Below are positions 9,938 through 19,113 of a stretch of 64,000 bases of DNA, piece after piece. The stretch spans positions 790,001-854,000 of the forward strand of contig NZ_CP063110.1 of assembly GCF_014931275.1 (NCBI RefSeq), in the 5' to 3' direction. Position 1 is the first letter of the stretch, and each line of letters begins with the position of its first letter. The translations under genes and the position numbers were made by a program. A model generated the notes under the pieces. The model was not told the DNA's origin, made no database searches, and saw only the letters and a list, made by a program, of their open reading frames with translations. The DNA comes from Haemophilus parainfluenzae (lineage in GTDB: Bacteria; Pseudomonadota; Gammaproteobacteria; Enterobacterales; Pasteurellaceae).

Positions 9938-10915
9938 GGCATCATCAATAGAAATCAAACCTAAGTTCATTTCGTCTTTCCCTTTTGGCGGGCAGAAAGC
10001 AAGGTGTTTGTCAGCATCGTTAATCGGTTTCCAACGACGAGGCTGAGATGAGCGACTGTTTGGATAGAATCCAATCGTTGGCACATTGAATGCACTGCTT
10101 AAATGTAATGGTCCAGTAGATCCCGCAATGAATAAATCCGCACAAGCCAGAGAGTGTGCAAAGTCAACTAATCCTTTATTCTTATCGTAAACAACCACAT
10201 TTTGGCTATCGATTTTTGCTGCTAACTCATGGGCTTTTTCACTTTCACCTGGTCCTGCCGTTAAGATAATCTGACAATCAAATTCGCTTAATAAGCCTTG
10301 TATCAATTGAGCATATTGCGACAATGAGAGACTTGTTGCTGAACCACCTGTTCCGCTATGCACAAATACCCATTTTTTATCTGCCGATAAGCCTAATTGC
10401 TCTTGAAGAAAAACACGTTGATTTTTAACCGCACTTTCAGGAAGTGAAAGATAAGGTGGTTTAGGTTCCACAATTGGCATGTTGTGTTTCTTTAAGAACG
10501 CCCGAGCCAGATCTTGATTGTATTCTGCTTCAGATTTTTCTGAGCGTGAGCGGCGTTGTGTCAAACGATGGTTATAAAGGATTTGCACCCATTTTGTTGC
10601 GGGTGCAAGACGATAAGGAATCCCACTTTTCCAAGCTAATTTACCGTTATGGGTATTGGAAAAGAAACTAATCATGCCATCAAATTGCTGCTCTTTGATT
10701 TCTTTAACAAGACGAGTAAAATCCGCTTTGTCGTTCTTGGCACTATCAATGATGACATCATCTAAATAGGGACAAATTTGAGCCAATGGGGCGGTATAAG
10801 CTGGCACAAGTGCGGTCAGTTTTAGCTCGGGATTTGAGGCTTTCAACATCGCAAAAGCCGGAAACGCCTGAACAAAATCACCCAGTTTATCGTTACGAAT
10901 GACTAAAATTTTCAT
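9887..10915 (-). CDS. Glycosyltransferase family 9 (heptosyltransferase-like)
   Basis: This 342-residue protein begins MKILVIRNDKLGDFVQAFPA, the GT9 ADP-heptose transferase start motif. A second domain has VFVHSGTGGSATSLSLSQY and the donor-binding segment FIAGSTGPLHLSSAF. Such enzymes add heptose or a related sugar to the lipooligosaccharide core on the cytoplasmic face of the inner membrane. It overlaps the upstream O-antigen-ligase-like gene by one base and is probably cotranscribed with it. The exact acceptor cannot be told. Confidence 0.85.
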   Translation of the reverse strand: MKILVIRNDKLGDFVQAFPAFAMLKASNPELKLTALVPAYTAPLAQICPYLDDVIIDSAKNDKADFTRLVKEIKEQQFDGMISFFSNTHNGKLAWKSGIPYRLAPATKWVQILYNHRLTQRRSRSEKSEAEYNQDLARAFLKKHNMPIVEPKPPYLSLPESAVKNQRVFLQEQLGLSADKKWVFVHSGTGGSATSLSLSQYAQLIQGLLSEFDCQIILTAGPGESEKAHELAAKIDSQNVVVYDKNKGLVDFAHSLACADLFIAGSTGPLHLSSAFNVPTIGFYPNSRSSQPRRWKPINDADKHLAFCPPKGKDEMNLGLISIDDALVDIIPFVREMWQAGN

Positions 10916-12159
10916 TATTCTGCCTTTTGCCGTGTTTGTATTGCGGTATAAAACACAATCGTTAAGAAAAAGTAAAAAATGGTACCTGAATTATGTACCA
11001 AGAAACCTTGGCTTAAACCATAGATCATCACAGATAAAATATGGGCAATGCCTAACGTTGCAATTAGCTTGATCTCATTATTTGCTGTTTTCAGGTTTTT
11101 CATAAAGCTACGTAGAGGGATAAATAAAACAGCAAGCAAGGCGAACAACCCAACAATTCCTCGTTTGGATAGGTCATCTAAATATTGGTTATGAGCATGA
11201 GTAAATTGCCCAATGTTACCTGTGGCAATTTTTTCTTTTGTTTCTTGTTTACGTTTTTCTGTTGCCCCTTGAATGCCCCAGCCAAATAGGGGTTTTTCTT
11301 TTACCATTTCCAGTGCGCTTTTCCACATTTCAAAACGCGCACCTAGAGAAGTATTGCCATCATTGTTATCCAAGTAAAGTTGGATATCTTTTCGTGCAAC
11401 GTCAATCCGTTCCATAATTCGGTTATTGGGCATTTGGCTAATGCCAACGCTTGCTACGGCAATGATTCCAAAGAAAGTCAGGAAAAAACGTTTTGAAAGA
11501 GAATGGCGATAAATCCAAAGGATAACAATAAGTAAGATCGGTAATGCAACCCATCCTCCACGAGCGGTAGAAAGCAAACTTCCTACGATGCCACATAAAG
11601 CACCAATCACACTAAGAGCGGTCAATTTTACGTCTTTTTTCTGATGGGCATAGAGAGCAATAATTAGGCTCAAAATGCCTAATGACATCGAAATATCACC
11701 ACCTTGAATATGCATAATTCGAGGGTTTTGCTCGGGACGTAGATTCAAGATAAATTTATCATAAAGCGCGATGCAGACAGAAACAATACCACCAAGGGGG
11801 ATAGCGTAACTCAATACACAGGTTTTGATGGGATATTTTAATAATAAAAGTAAAACAGGAATTAAGAAAATAACGCGACTTGCCGTATCTAGATCACGCA
11901 TTTTTCCCCCGTTAATGCAGAGGGAAAGTACAAATGTAAGAAAATAAAAAAGGTAGCTATAAATTAACCATTTATCAACTTTCGATAAGTTTAAAAGTGG
12001 TCTCTTGATCAAAGCATAAACGCCATAACCTAAACCGATTAACATCAATAGAGCAGGCGCAGCATTATATCCACCTTTGACAATAAATATCGAAAGAAAG
12101 AAAAGCGTTACCGCAAAGTTTATTAGGGTGGCTAACCAATTTTGTTTTGTTATTTGCAT
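10915..12159 (-). CDS. waaL: O-antigen ligase-like (WaaL/Wzy_C) membrane protein
   Basis: This 414-residue polytopic protein has about ten to twelve membrane segments and a large periplasmic loop. It contains STARGGWVALP, ARFEMWKSAL and HAHNQYLDDLSKRG, the Wzy_C/O-antigen-ligase signature with the conserved Arg and His. WaaL joins undecaprenyl-linked glycan to lipid A-core. A Wzy polymerase or other GT-C ligase cannot be excluded from motifs alone. The stop overlaps the GT9 start, so the two form a small LPS-core module downstream of pgk-fbaA. Confidence 0.75.
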   Translation of the reverse strand: MQITKQNWLATLINFAVTLFFLSIFIVKGGYNAAPALLMLIGLGYGVYALIKRPLLNLSKVDKWLIYSYLFYFLTFVLSLCINGGKMRDLDTASRVIFLIPVLLLLLKYPIKTCVLSYAIPLGGIVSVCIALYDKFILNLRPEQNPRIMHIQGGDISMSLGILSLIIALYAHQKKDVKLTALSVIGALCGIVGSLLSTARGGWVALPILLIVILWIYRHSLSKRFFLTFFGIIAVASVGISQMPNNRIMERIDVARKDIQLYLDNNDGNTSLGARFEMWKSALEMVKEKPLFGWGIQGATEKRKQETKEKIATGNIGQFTHAHNQYLDDLSKRGIVGLFALLAVLFIPLRSFMKNLKTANNEIKLIATLGIAHILSVMIYGLSQGFLVHNSGTIFYFFLTIVFYTAIQTRQKAE

Positions 12160-12194
12160 AGATAATGGCCGATGTTTAGATTATGTAAAATAAA

Positions 12195-12219
12195 AAACCG
12201 CACTAACAAAGTACGGTTT
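12195..12219 (-). terminator. Terminator after fbaA
   Basis: The hairpin AAACCG.ACT/AGTACGGTTT has one mismatch and contains a degenerate USS. It is followed on the minus strand by a T-run. It separates fbaA from the ligase gene. Confidence 0.7.
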
Positions 12220-12241
12220 CATTTTAGTCTATTTTTATGGA

Positions 12242-13321
12242 TTATAAAACATCAACGCAGTTTAAGTCTTCGAAAGATTGTTCTAAGCGTTTAGACATTG
12301 ATTCTTCCATTTTACGTAACCAAACACGTGGGTCGTAGTATTTTTTGTTTGGTACATCAGGGCCTTCAGGGTTACCTAATTGACCTTGAAGATAAGCTTC
12401 ATTTGCTTTATAGAAGTTTAAGATACCATTCCATGCAGCCCATTGAGTATCAGTATCGATATTCATTTTGATCGCACCATAGCTAATCGCTTCGCGGATT
12501 TCTTCACGGCTAGAACCTGAACCACCGTGGAAAACGAAGTTGATTGGTTTTGCTGGTAGATTACGTTCTTTTGCAACGAACTCTTGTGATGCACCTAAAA
12601 TAGATGGTTTTAATTTTACGTTACCTGGTTTGTAAACACCGTGTACGTTACCGAATGCAGCAGCAACGGTAAAGTTAGGGCTTACAGGGTTTAATTGGTC
12701 GTAAACATAAAGCACATCAGATGGTTGGGTATATAAACGAGATTCATCTACATCTGAGTTATCCACGCCATCTTCTTCACCACCGGTGATACCGATTTCG
12801 ATTTCAAGGGTCATGCCTAATTTATCCATACGAGCAAGGTATTCACGGCAAATTGCCATGTTTTCTTCCATAGGCTCTTCAGATAAGTCAAGCATGTGAG
12901 AAGAGAATAATGGACGACCAGTTTCTGCAAAGTGTTTTTCACCAGCTTCAAGTAAGCCATCGATCCATGGAAGTAATTTTTTCGCCGCGTGGTCAGTATG
13001 AAGAATAACTGGAACACCGTATTCTTTGGCTAAAGTATGAACGTGTTTTGCACCTGCGATTGCACCTAAAACGTCTGGACGTGCACCGCTTGTTGGTTTG
13101 ATACCTTTACCTGCGTAGAAAGCTGCACCACCGTTTGAGAATTGGATAATTACTGGTGCTTTCACACGTGCAGCGGTTTCCAATACAGCGTTTACGGAGT
13201 CAGAGCCCACGCAGTTTACTGCTGGGATCGCGAAGTTGTTTGCTTTGGCATAAGCAAAGATTTTTTGAACATCTTCACCTGTTACTACGCCAGGTTTTAC
13301 GATATCTAATAATTTAGCCAT
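12242..13321 (-). CDS. fbaA: Class II fructose-bisphosphate aldolase
   Basis: This 359-residue zinc-dependent aldolase cleaves fructose-1,6-bisphosphate to DHAP and glyceraldehyde-3-phosphate. The length equals that of E. coli FbaA. Zinc ligands are in HTDHAAKK and later His residues, and the phosphate loop is VFHGGSGSS. ATG at 13321 (MAKLLDIVKPG) is preceded by AAGGAAA; a start 30 bases upstream adds a non-conserved tail. It is downstream of pgk, the usual pgk-fba order. Confidence 0.97.
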   Translation of the reverse strand: MAKLLDIVKPGVVTGEDVQKIFAYAKANNFAIPAVNCVGSDSVNAVLETAARVKAPVIIQFSNGGAAFYAGKGIKPTSGARPDVLGAIAGAKHVHTLAKEYGVPVILHTDHAAKKLLPWIDGLLEAGEKHFAETGRPLFSSHMLDLSEEPMEENMAICREYLARMDKLGMTLEIEIGITGGEEDGVDNSDVDESRLYTQPSDVLYVYDQLNPVSPNFTVAAAFGNVHGVYKPGNVKLKPSILGASQEFVAKERNLPAKPINFVFHGGSGSSREEIREAISYGAIKMNIDTDTQWAAWNGILNFYKANEAYLQGQLGNPEGPDVPNKKYYDPRVWLRKMEESMSKRLEQSFEDLNCVDVL

Positions 13322-13342
13322 AGTTGTGTTTCCTTTTGTTTT

Positions 13343-13401
13343 GGAGGACAAATCCCTCCGTTTGAAGAATCAATATTTATCCCCTCTGTGCAGAGGGGAT
13401 A
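13343..13401 (-). other. Two intercistronic hairpins between pgk and fbaA
   Basis: A perfect 10-bp stem (TATCCCCTCT / AGAGGGGATA, loop GTGC) spans 13378-13401. A second stem (GGAGG / CCTCC) spans 13343-13359. Neither has a T-tract, so processing, mRNA stability or partial attenuation is more likely than termination. Confidence 0.55.
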
Positions 13402-13413
13402 GAAGCCATTTAA

Positions 13414-14574
13414 TTAACCGTTCGCACGTTTTTCAAGAATTTCTACTGCAGGTAATACTTTACCTTCAACGAATTCTAAGAATGCACCGCCACCGGTAGA
13501 TATATAAGAGATTTTATCTGCAATACCGAATAAATCGATAGCTGCTAAAGTATCACCACCACCAGCGATAGAGAATGCATCGCTGTTTGCAATCGCGTGA
13601 GAAATGATTTCAGTCCCTTTACGGAAGTTAGGGAACTCAAACACGCCAACTGGACCATTCCATAAAACAGTTTTTGCATTTTTGATGATTTCTGCTAATT
13701 GTTCTGCAGATTTGTCACCGATATCGAAGATAGATTCATCATCTTTCACTTCGGTCACTGATTTTTCTGTTGCAGGTGCAGTTTCAGAGAATTCAGTACC
13801 TACACGTACATCAACTGGTACTGGAATGTCAGTGCTTGCTGCTAATTCTTTTGCTACAGGGATTAAATCTGCTTCATATAAAGATTTACCCACATTGTGG
13901 CCTGCTGCTGCGATGAAAGTATTCGCAATACCACCACCCACGATAATTTGGTCAGCAATTTTTGAAAGAGAGTTTAATACTTCTAATTTAGTGGAAACTT
14001 TTGAACCGCCTACGATAGCAACCATTGGACGAGCAGGTTCTTTCAATGCTTTACCTAATGCATCTAACTCAGCCGCTAATAATGGACCTGCACAAGCAAC
14101 TGGTGCAAACTCTGCTACACCGTAAGTTGATGCTTGCGCACGGTGAGCGGTACCGAATGCATCCATCACGAATACATCGCAAAGTGCGGCATATTTTTTA
14201 CCTAATTCAGGATCGTTTTTCTTCTCACCTTTGTTTACACGTACGTTTTCTAAAACAACGATTTCGCCTTCTTTAACATCTACACCGTTTAAGTAGTCTT
14301 GCACTAAACGCACATTGAAACCTGCGTCTTTTAAGTAATCAACAACTGGTTGTAAAGAATCTTCAGGTTTGAATTCACCTTCAGTTGGACGACCTAAGTG
14401 AGAGGTAACCATCACTTTTGCGCCTTTCTCTAAAGCCAGTTTTAACGTCGGGATAGTCGCACGAATACGCGCATCAGATGTCACTTTGCCATCTTTTACC
14501 GGTACGTTTAAGTCTGCGCGAATAAATACACGTTTACCTTTTAAATCTAAGTCGGTCATTTTGATTACTGACAT
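13414..14574 (-). CDS. pgk: Phosphoglycerate kinase
   Basis: This 386-residue glycolytic enzyme transfers phosphate from 1,3-bisphosphoglycerate to ADP. It has the N-terminal signature [17 protein letters not shown], the hinge-region [12 protein letters not shown] and the nucleotide-binding [11 protein letters not shown]. The length matches bacterial Pgk. It is the first gene of the pgk-fbaA pair. Confidence 0.98.
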   Translation of the reverse strand: MSVIKMTDLDLKGKRVFIRADLNVPVKDGKVTSDARIRATIPTLKLALEKGAKVMVTSHLGRPTEGEFKPEDSLQPVVDYLKDAGFNVRLVQDYLNGVDVKEGEIVVLENVRVNKGEKKNDPELGKKYAALCDVFVMDAFGTAHRAQASTYGVAEFAPVACAGPLLAAELDALGKALKEPARPMVAIVGGSKVSTKLEVLNSLSKIADQIIVGGGIANTFIAAAGHNVGKSLYEADLIPVAKELAASTDIPVPVDVRVGTEFSETAPATEKSVTEVKDDESIFDIGDKSAEQLAEIIKNAKTVLWNGPVGVFEFPNFRKGTEIISHAIANSDAFSIAGGGDTLAAIDLFGIADKISYISTGGGAFLEFVEGKVLPAVEILEKRANG

Positions 14575-14672
14575 AAGCTCTCCTCTTGGGTTAGTTAAAA
14601 TTAAACGGGGACATTATACCTAGTTCTTACTAGGTTGTAACGATGTAGATCAAATAAAAAAGCGAATTATGC

Positions 14673-15386
14673 TTATTTAGGGCAATCGATTACTTGCCAT
14701 TGGCGATCGTAGCAAATAAATAATTCGTTATGGCTAGCACCTAAATAAGCGCCTTTTAATTGCGGATTATTTTGCTTCATCCATTGAAATAATTCTTTAC
14801 GGCTTAATTGTTCGTTTGGCAAGGAGAGTGATTCAAATAATGCTTTCTCTTGTTTGAAATAAGCTTCCGCTGAATCAAAAGCGCAGCTGCCGTGTTTTTC
14901 CCATTCGCCTTGCAATAATTTTGCGCCTGGCGAGATTGAAAGGTAAGGTTCGAGTGTTTCAATTGGAAGAGGCGCTAAATCACCTTTACAAAAACGAGGG
15001 TGATCTGTAACAGAGCGCGCATTCGCATTTTGAGGCCATAAGCCATGCACTACCCAGCCAAATTGATTTTTTGTGCTACATTGATATTGCGCTGAATCAG
15101 GTAAATTATTGCCATATTGTGCACGTTGTTTTTCACAGAATGCAGGCGACCAAGATAAAGCCAGCATATAATAATCAACAGGGGCATTCTTGTTTTGACC
15201 AATAGCATCATCACGCATGATGACATCATAATTACCAAAATCTTTGGTATTTTTGACCGCACTTTGACTTTGTTGTTGTGTGGTTGTTGGGGCGGGTTTG
15301 GTGTCTTTTTTGTGTTCAGTGAAATATTGCCAAATACTAAATGCGGCAAGGGCAATAAGGGAAAGAGTGGAAGCCTGTTTTTTCAT
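14673..15386 (-). CDS. Ribonuclease T2 family protein (RNase I-like)
   Basis: This 237-residue protein has both active-site segments of the T2 family: WVVHGLWPQ (CAS I) and GEWEKHGSC (CAS II), each with a catalytic His. T2 enzymes cleave RNA through a 2',3'-cyclic phosphate in the periplasm. The N-terminus has a hydrophobic stretch (residues 8-20) followed by a Lys-rich and Gln/Thr-rich linker, with no clear AXA cleavage site, so it could be a membrane-tethered form. An exact USS lies within the linker coding region. Confidence 0.9.
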   Translation of the reverse strand: MKKQASTLSLIALAAFSIWQYFTEHKKDTKPAPTTTQQQSQSAVKNTKDFGNYDVIMRDDAIGQNKNAPVDYYMLALSWSPAFCEKQRAQYGNNLPDSAQYQCSTKNQFGWVVHGLWPQNANARSVTDHPRFCKGDLAPLPIETLEPYLSISPGAKLLQGEWEKHGSCAFDSAEAYFKQEKALFESLSLPNEQLSRKELFQWMKQNNPQLKGAYLGASHNELFICYDRQWQVIDCPK

Positions 15387-15404
15387 AAAAATCCTGTTTA
15401 AATT

Positions 15405-15433
15405 TTGTCAATTTTGCTTTTGTCGGCTATAAT
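15405..15433 (+). promoter_or_regulatory. Sigma-70 promoter of the ferredoxin gene
   Basis: TTGTCA (5/6), a 17-base spacer and TATAAT (6/6) lie 28 bases before the ferredoxin start codon. This is one of the best promoter matches in the window. Confidence 0.75.
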
Positions 15434-15461
15434 TCGCCGCTTTCTCATATAAAGGAATGGT

Positions 15462-15722
15462 ATGGCGTTACTGATCACAAATAAATGCACAAACTGCGAT
15501 ATGTGTCTCCCCGAATGTCCGAATGAAGCAATTTCAATCGGCGAGGAGATCTATGTGATCGATCCTGTACTTTGTACGGAATGTGTTGGTCATTATGACA
15601 CGCCAACTTGCCAAAAAGTTTGCCCGATCACAAACTGCATCAAGCCAGATCCTGAGCACCAAGAAAGCGAAGAGCAGCTTTGGGAACGTTTTGTGATGAT
15701 TCACCATTCGGATAAGTTGTAG
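15462..15722 (+). CDS. YfhL family 2[4Fe-4S] ferredoxin
   Basis: This 86-residue protein has a first cluster motif CTNCDMCLPECPN and a second CTEC-GHYDTPTCQKVCPI with an insertion between the second and third Cys. This is the pattern of Allochromatium-type/YfhL ferredoxins. It acts as a low-potential electron carrier in the cytoplasm. It is divergent from the RNase T2 gene and 29 bases upstream of a mini DUF1232 gene. Confidence 0.93.
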   Translation: MALLITNKCTNCDMCLPECPNEAISIGEEIYVIDPVLCTECVGHYDTPTCQKVCPITNCIKPDPEHQESEEQLWERFVMIHHSDKL

Positions 15723-15751
15723 AATTTACCTGATCTTTTTCTTTTCGTCCA

Positions 15752-15910
15752 ATGACTATGAATAAAACGAAGTTAATTAAAATCGCCATCATTCTGATTT
15801 ATCTGTTCAGTCCCATTGATATTTTGCCTGAAGCGGTGCTTGGCCCATTAGGTTTAGTCGATGATGCGGCTGCCATTGCCTTATTAATTCGAATTTTATT
15901 GAAAAAATAA
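15752..15910 (+). CDS. Small DUF1232 membrane protein
   Basis: This protein of 52 residues (50 if the second ATG at 15758 is used) is mostly one hydrophobic segment with IYLFSPIDILPEAVLGPLGLVDD. The SPIDxxP...GxxDD pattern is the core of DUF1232 (YkvA-type) proteins. Most family members are longer. Function is unknown. No strong ribosome-binding site is visible, so it may depend on translation from the ferredoxin gene just upstream. Confidence 0.65.
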   Translation: MTMNKTKLIKIAIILIYLFSPIDILPEAVLGPLGLVDDAAAIALLIRILLKK

Positions 15911-16052
15911 AAACTTGAATAAAATCAACCGCACTTTGCTTTTCTTATTCTTGCAAAATTCCTTTAATTTCTCTAAACTACGCGTCGGAAAATTTCTTTC
16001 CTCATCATTTCACTTTAAACGCTACCCGTGAGTAGCAAAAGGGACCTCAATC

Positions 16053-17267
16053 ATGACAAACGTCAATCAATATGGCTGGAAAGCCTTGGTTGGATCAGCT
16101 GTCGGCTACGCGATGGATGGATTCGATCTTCTTATTCTTGGATTTATGCTTAGTGCCATTTCGGCAGATCTTAATTTAACTCCTGCACAATCTGGCTCAT
16201 TAGTCACCTGGACACTTATTGGTGCCGTGGTGGGCGGTATTTTATTTGGTGCATTAAGCGATCGTTATGGCCGTGTACGCGTGCTGACTTGGACAATCGT
16301 CCTCTTCGCCGTATTTACCGGTTTATGTGCAATCGCACAAGGCTATTGGGATTTATTAATTTATCGTACCATCGCGGGTATCGGTTTGGGCGGTGAATTT
16401 GGTATTGGTATGGCATTAGCCATTGAAGCTTGGCCTGCAAAACACCGCGCAAAAGCCGCGTCTTACGTAGCATTAGGTTGGCAAGTTGGTGTGTTAGCCG
16501 CCGCTTTATTCACCCCTGTATTGCTTCCACATATCGGCTGGCGCGGCATGTTCGTAGTGGGTATCTTCCCGGCATTTGTGGCCTGGTATTTACGTACCCG
16601 TTTACACGAACCTGAAATTTTCTCACAAAAACAGACCGAACTTTCAACCCAAAAAATATCGAAACTGGAATCTTTCCAACTCTTAGTAAAAGATAAAGCA
16701 ACTACAAAAGTAAGCCTTGGTATAGTGGTTTTAACGTCTGTACAAAACTTCGGTTACTACGGCATTATGATTTGGATGCCAAACTTCTTATCTAAACAAC
16801 TTGGCTTTAGTTTAACGAAATCAGGTTTATGGACGGCTGTTACGGTATGCGGCATGATGGCAGGGATTTGGATTTTTGGTCGCTTAGCCGATAGAATCGG
16901 ACGTAAACCAAGTTTCTTATTATTCCAACTTGGTGCTGTGATCAGTATCATCACTTACTCTCAATTAACTGACCCAACCGCGATGTTGGTGGCTGGTGCC
17001 TTCTTGGGGATGTTCGTCAACGGCATGATGGGCGGTTATGGTGCATTAATGGCTGAAGCCTATCCGACAGAAGCACGAGCAACGGCACAAAATGTGTTGT
17101 TTAACTTAGGTCGTGCTGTTGGTGGTTTTGGACCAGTTGTTGTCGGAGCGATTGTCTCTGCGTACTCATTCAGTATTGCAATTGCTTTCTTGGCGGTGAT
17201 TTATGTCATCGACATGGTGGCGACGGTCTTCTTAGTGCCAGAATTAAAAGGCAAAGAATTGAGCTAA
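16053..17267 (+). CDS. MFS transporter (aromatic acid:H+ symporter-like)
   Basis: This is a 404-residue protein with 12 predicted membrane segments. It has GYAMDGFDLLILGFML at the start, GALSDRYGRVRVL in loop 2-3, RTIAGIGLGGEFGIGMAL and a second GRLADRIGRKPS in loop 8-9. The DGFD motif and GGEFG are typical of the AAHS/SHS (4-hydroxybenzoate, sialate, lactate) groups, which import organic acids with protons. The substrate cannot be assigned. Its own terminator follows. Confidence 0.85.
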   Translation: MTNVNQYGWKALVGSAVGYAMDGFDLLILGFMLSAISADLNLTPAQSGSLVTWTLIGAVVGGILFGALSDRYGRVRVLTWTIVLFAVFTGLCAIAQGYWDLLIYRTIAGIGLGGEFGIGMALAIEAWPAKHRAKAASYVALGWQVGVLAAALFTPVLLPHIGWRGMFVVGIFPAFVAWYLRTRLHEPEIFSQKQTELSTQKISKLESFQLLVKDKATTKVSLGIVVLTSVQNFGYYGIMIWMPNFLSKQLGFSLTKSGLWTAVTVCGMMAGIWIFGRLADRIGRKPSFLLFQLGAVISIITYSQLTDPTAMLVAGAFLGMFVNGMMGGYGALMAEAYPTEARATAQNVLFNLGRAVGGFGPVVVGAIVSAYSFSIAIAFLAVIYVIDMVATVFLVPELKGKELS

Positions 17268-17293
17268 GTGCGGTCAAAAAATTCAACTTTTTG

Positions 17294-17325
17294 AAAACAT
17301 CGGGGTTAAAACCGATGTTTTTTAT
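17294..17325 (+). terminator. Terminator after the MFS gene
   Basis: A stem AAAACATCGG / CCGATGTTTT with an 8-base loop is followed by TTTTT. Confidence 0.85.
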
Positions 17326-17400
17326 TTGTGAAAAATCAGCCAATTTTAACCGCACTTTGTGCTAAACTATGGTCACTTTTTCCAATTTTGAAGAATTATC

Positions 17401-19104
17401 GTGTACGCTAAACGTTCAGTTTCTACCCGTATTGCTAAATATTTATTTGTGGTCATTATCTTCATGGGCATTATTAGCTCGTTGAGTTTACTCGTGATGG
17501 CAAGCAATAAATCGGATGCGGAAGCCATTAATATCTCCGGTTCTTTGCGTATGCAAAGTTATCGACTATTAACGGAAATGGAACGTTCGCCGGATACAGT
17601 CGAACAGAATCTGGTGCGTTATCAACGTAGCCTCAATGCAGAGGCCTTGCTTTCTGTGCAGAATCAGCTTTTCGCACCTTCAGGGGTGAGGGAATCCTAT
17701 CAAAAAATTCTAAAACGCTGGGCAGTGATGTCCGATTTCGCTCGTGCACATCAAATCGAAAAATATCATGCTGAACTGAAAAGTTATGTACAAGATGTCG
17801 ATGATTTTGTGTTGGAATTGCAACGCTTTGCTGAACAAAAATGGATTAGTGCGGTTTCTGTGCTATGTGTTTCAATGCTATTGATCCTTGCGATGGTGTC
17901 TTATGTCATTTGGTATATGAAGCGCGAAGTCGTGAAGCCTTTAGAGCAGATGACCAAAGCCAGTATGCAAGTGCAAATGGGGCAGTTTAACCATATTCAA
18001 CTTGATACAGAAAGCAATAATGAACTGGGTATTTTAGCGAAAGTGTTTACGCAAATGTCTTCTGAGTTAGGGCGACTTTATTCGCGTTTAGAAGATGCGG
18101 TAAATGAGCAAACGCAAAAGTTGCGTCAAACCAACCGCTCTTTAACAACACTTTATCAAAGCTCACAGTTACTTACGCCCACGAAGATTAATGATAAAAT
18201 TCTCAGCCAAGTGCTCAATCATATTCGTGTCAGCGAACATTTACGCTACATTGAGTTAGAAATTTTCGGCTCAGAACATTGGGAAATTTCTTTTGGTCAA
18301 AAAGATCCTAAACAATCACTTCAAGTCGAAGAACTTTCCATTGAAAATGAAAACTTGGCGGTGCTCTCGTGGCAAGCCGGTTTGCCTTGTCCTGATCCAC
18401 GCATGATGAAAAACTTAGGGCAAATGGTGGCAAAAGCGTTGTATTCACACAAAACGCAACGCCAGCAAGAGCAACTCTTATTGATGGAAGAGCGGTCAAT
18501 TATTGCGAGAGAATTACATGACTCATTGGCGCAAGTGCTGTCTTTCTTACAAATTCAATTAACGCTATTAAAGCATAATTTGAAGAAAGAAGACGAGGAA
18601 TCAAAAGAGAAAAGCATTGCGATCATTAGAGAATTTGAACAAGCTTTATCAGATGGTTATTCTCAATTACGAGAATTATTAGCGACCTTCCGTTTAACGG
18701 TACAAGAAGCCAACCTACAGGTTGCTTTGGAGCAAGTTATCGAAAGCTTGCGTTCGCAAACGAAGATGCAAATGACTGTGGACTGCAGTTTGCCATCGCA
18801 AAGTTTAAATCCACAAGAATTAGTGCACGTTCTGCAAATTGTGCGTGAAGCAACGTTGAATGCGATCAAACACTCAAAAGGTACGTTGATTGAGGTGAAA
18901 GCGCATATCAATGCAGAAGGGGAATACGAAATTCTTGTGCAAGATAATGGCGTGGGGATTCCAACGTTAGATGAGCCAGAAGGGCATTATGGTTTAAATA
19001 TCATGACTGAACGCAGTCGCCAATTAAATGCTCAGCTTACAATTTCAAAAAGGGAGCAAGGTGGTACGCAAGTAAAAATCACGCTTCCTCACACATTTTT
19101 TTAA
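17401..19104 (+). CDS. narQ: Nitrate/nitrite sensor histidine kinase NarQ
   Basis: This 567-residue two-component sensor has a membrane segment near residues 14-31 and a periplasmic P-box INISGSLRMQSYRLL that binds nitrate. A second membrane segment lies at about 153-172, followed by HAMP and a cysteine-poor central region. The HisKA_3 dimerisation helix has the phospho-acceptor His373 in ARELHDSLAQ, and the C-terminal ATPase has DNGVGI. The start is GTG at 17401. NarQ signals to NarP in Pasteurellaceae to control nitrate and nitrite respiration. The cognate regulator is not in this window. Confidence 0.93.
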   Translation: MYAKRSVSTRIAKYLFVVIIFMGIISSLSLLVMASNKSDAEAINISGSLRMQSYRLLTEMERSPDTVEQNLVRYQRSLNAEALLSVQNQLFAPSGVRESYQKILKRWAVMSDFARAHQIEKYHAELKSYVQDVDDFVLELQRFAEQKWISAVSVLCVSMLLILAMVSYVIWYMKREVVKPLEQMTKASMQVQMGQFNHIQLDTESNNELGILAKVFTQMSSELGRLYSRLEDAVNEQTQKLRQTNRSLTTLYQSSQLLTPTKINDKILSQVLNHIRVSEHLRYIELEIFGSEHWEISFGQKDPKQSLQVEELSIENENLAVLSWQAGLPCPDPRMMKNLGQMVAKALYSHKTQRQQEQLLLMEERSIIARELHDSLAQVLSFLQIQLTLLKHNLKKEDEESKEKSIAIIREFEQALSDGYSQLRELLATFRLTVQEANLQVALEQVIESLRSQTKMQMTVDCSLPSQSLNPQELVHVLQIVREATLNAIKHSKGTLIEVKAHINAEGEYEILVQDNGVGIPTLDEPEGHYGLNIMTERSRQLNAQLTISKREQGGTQVKITLPHTFF

Positions 19105-19113
19105 GGAAAGTTA

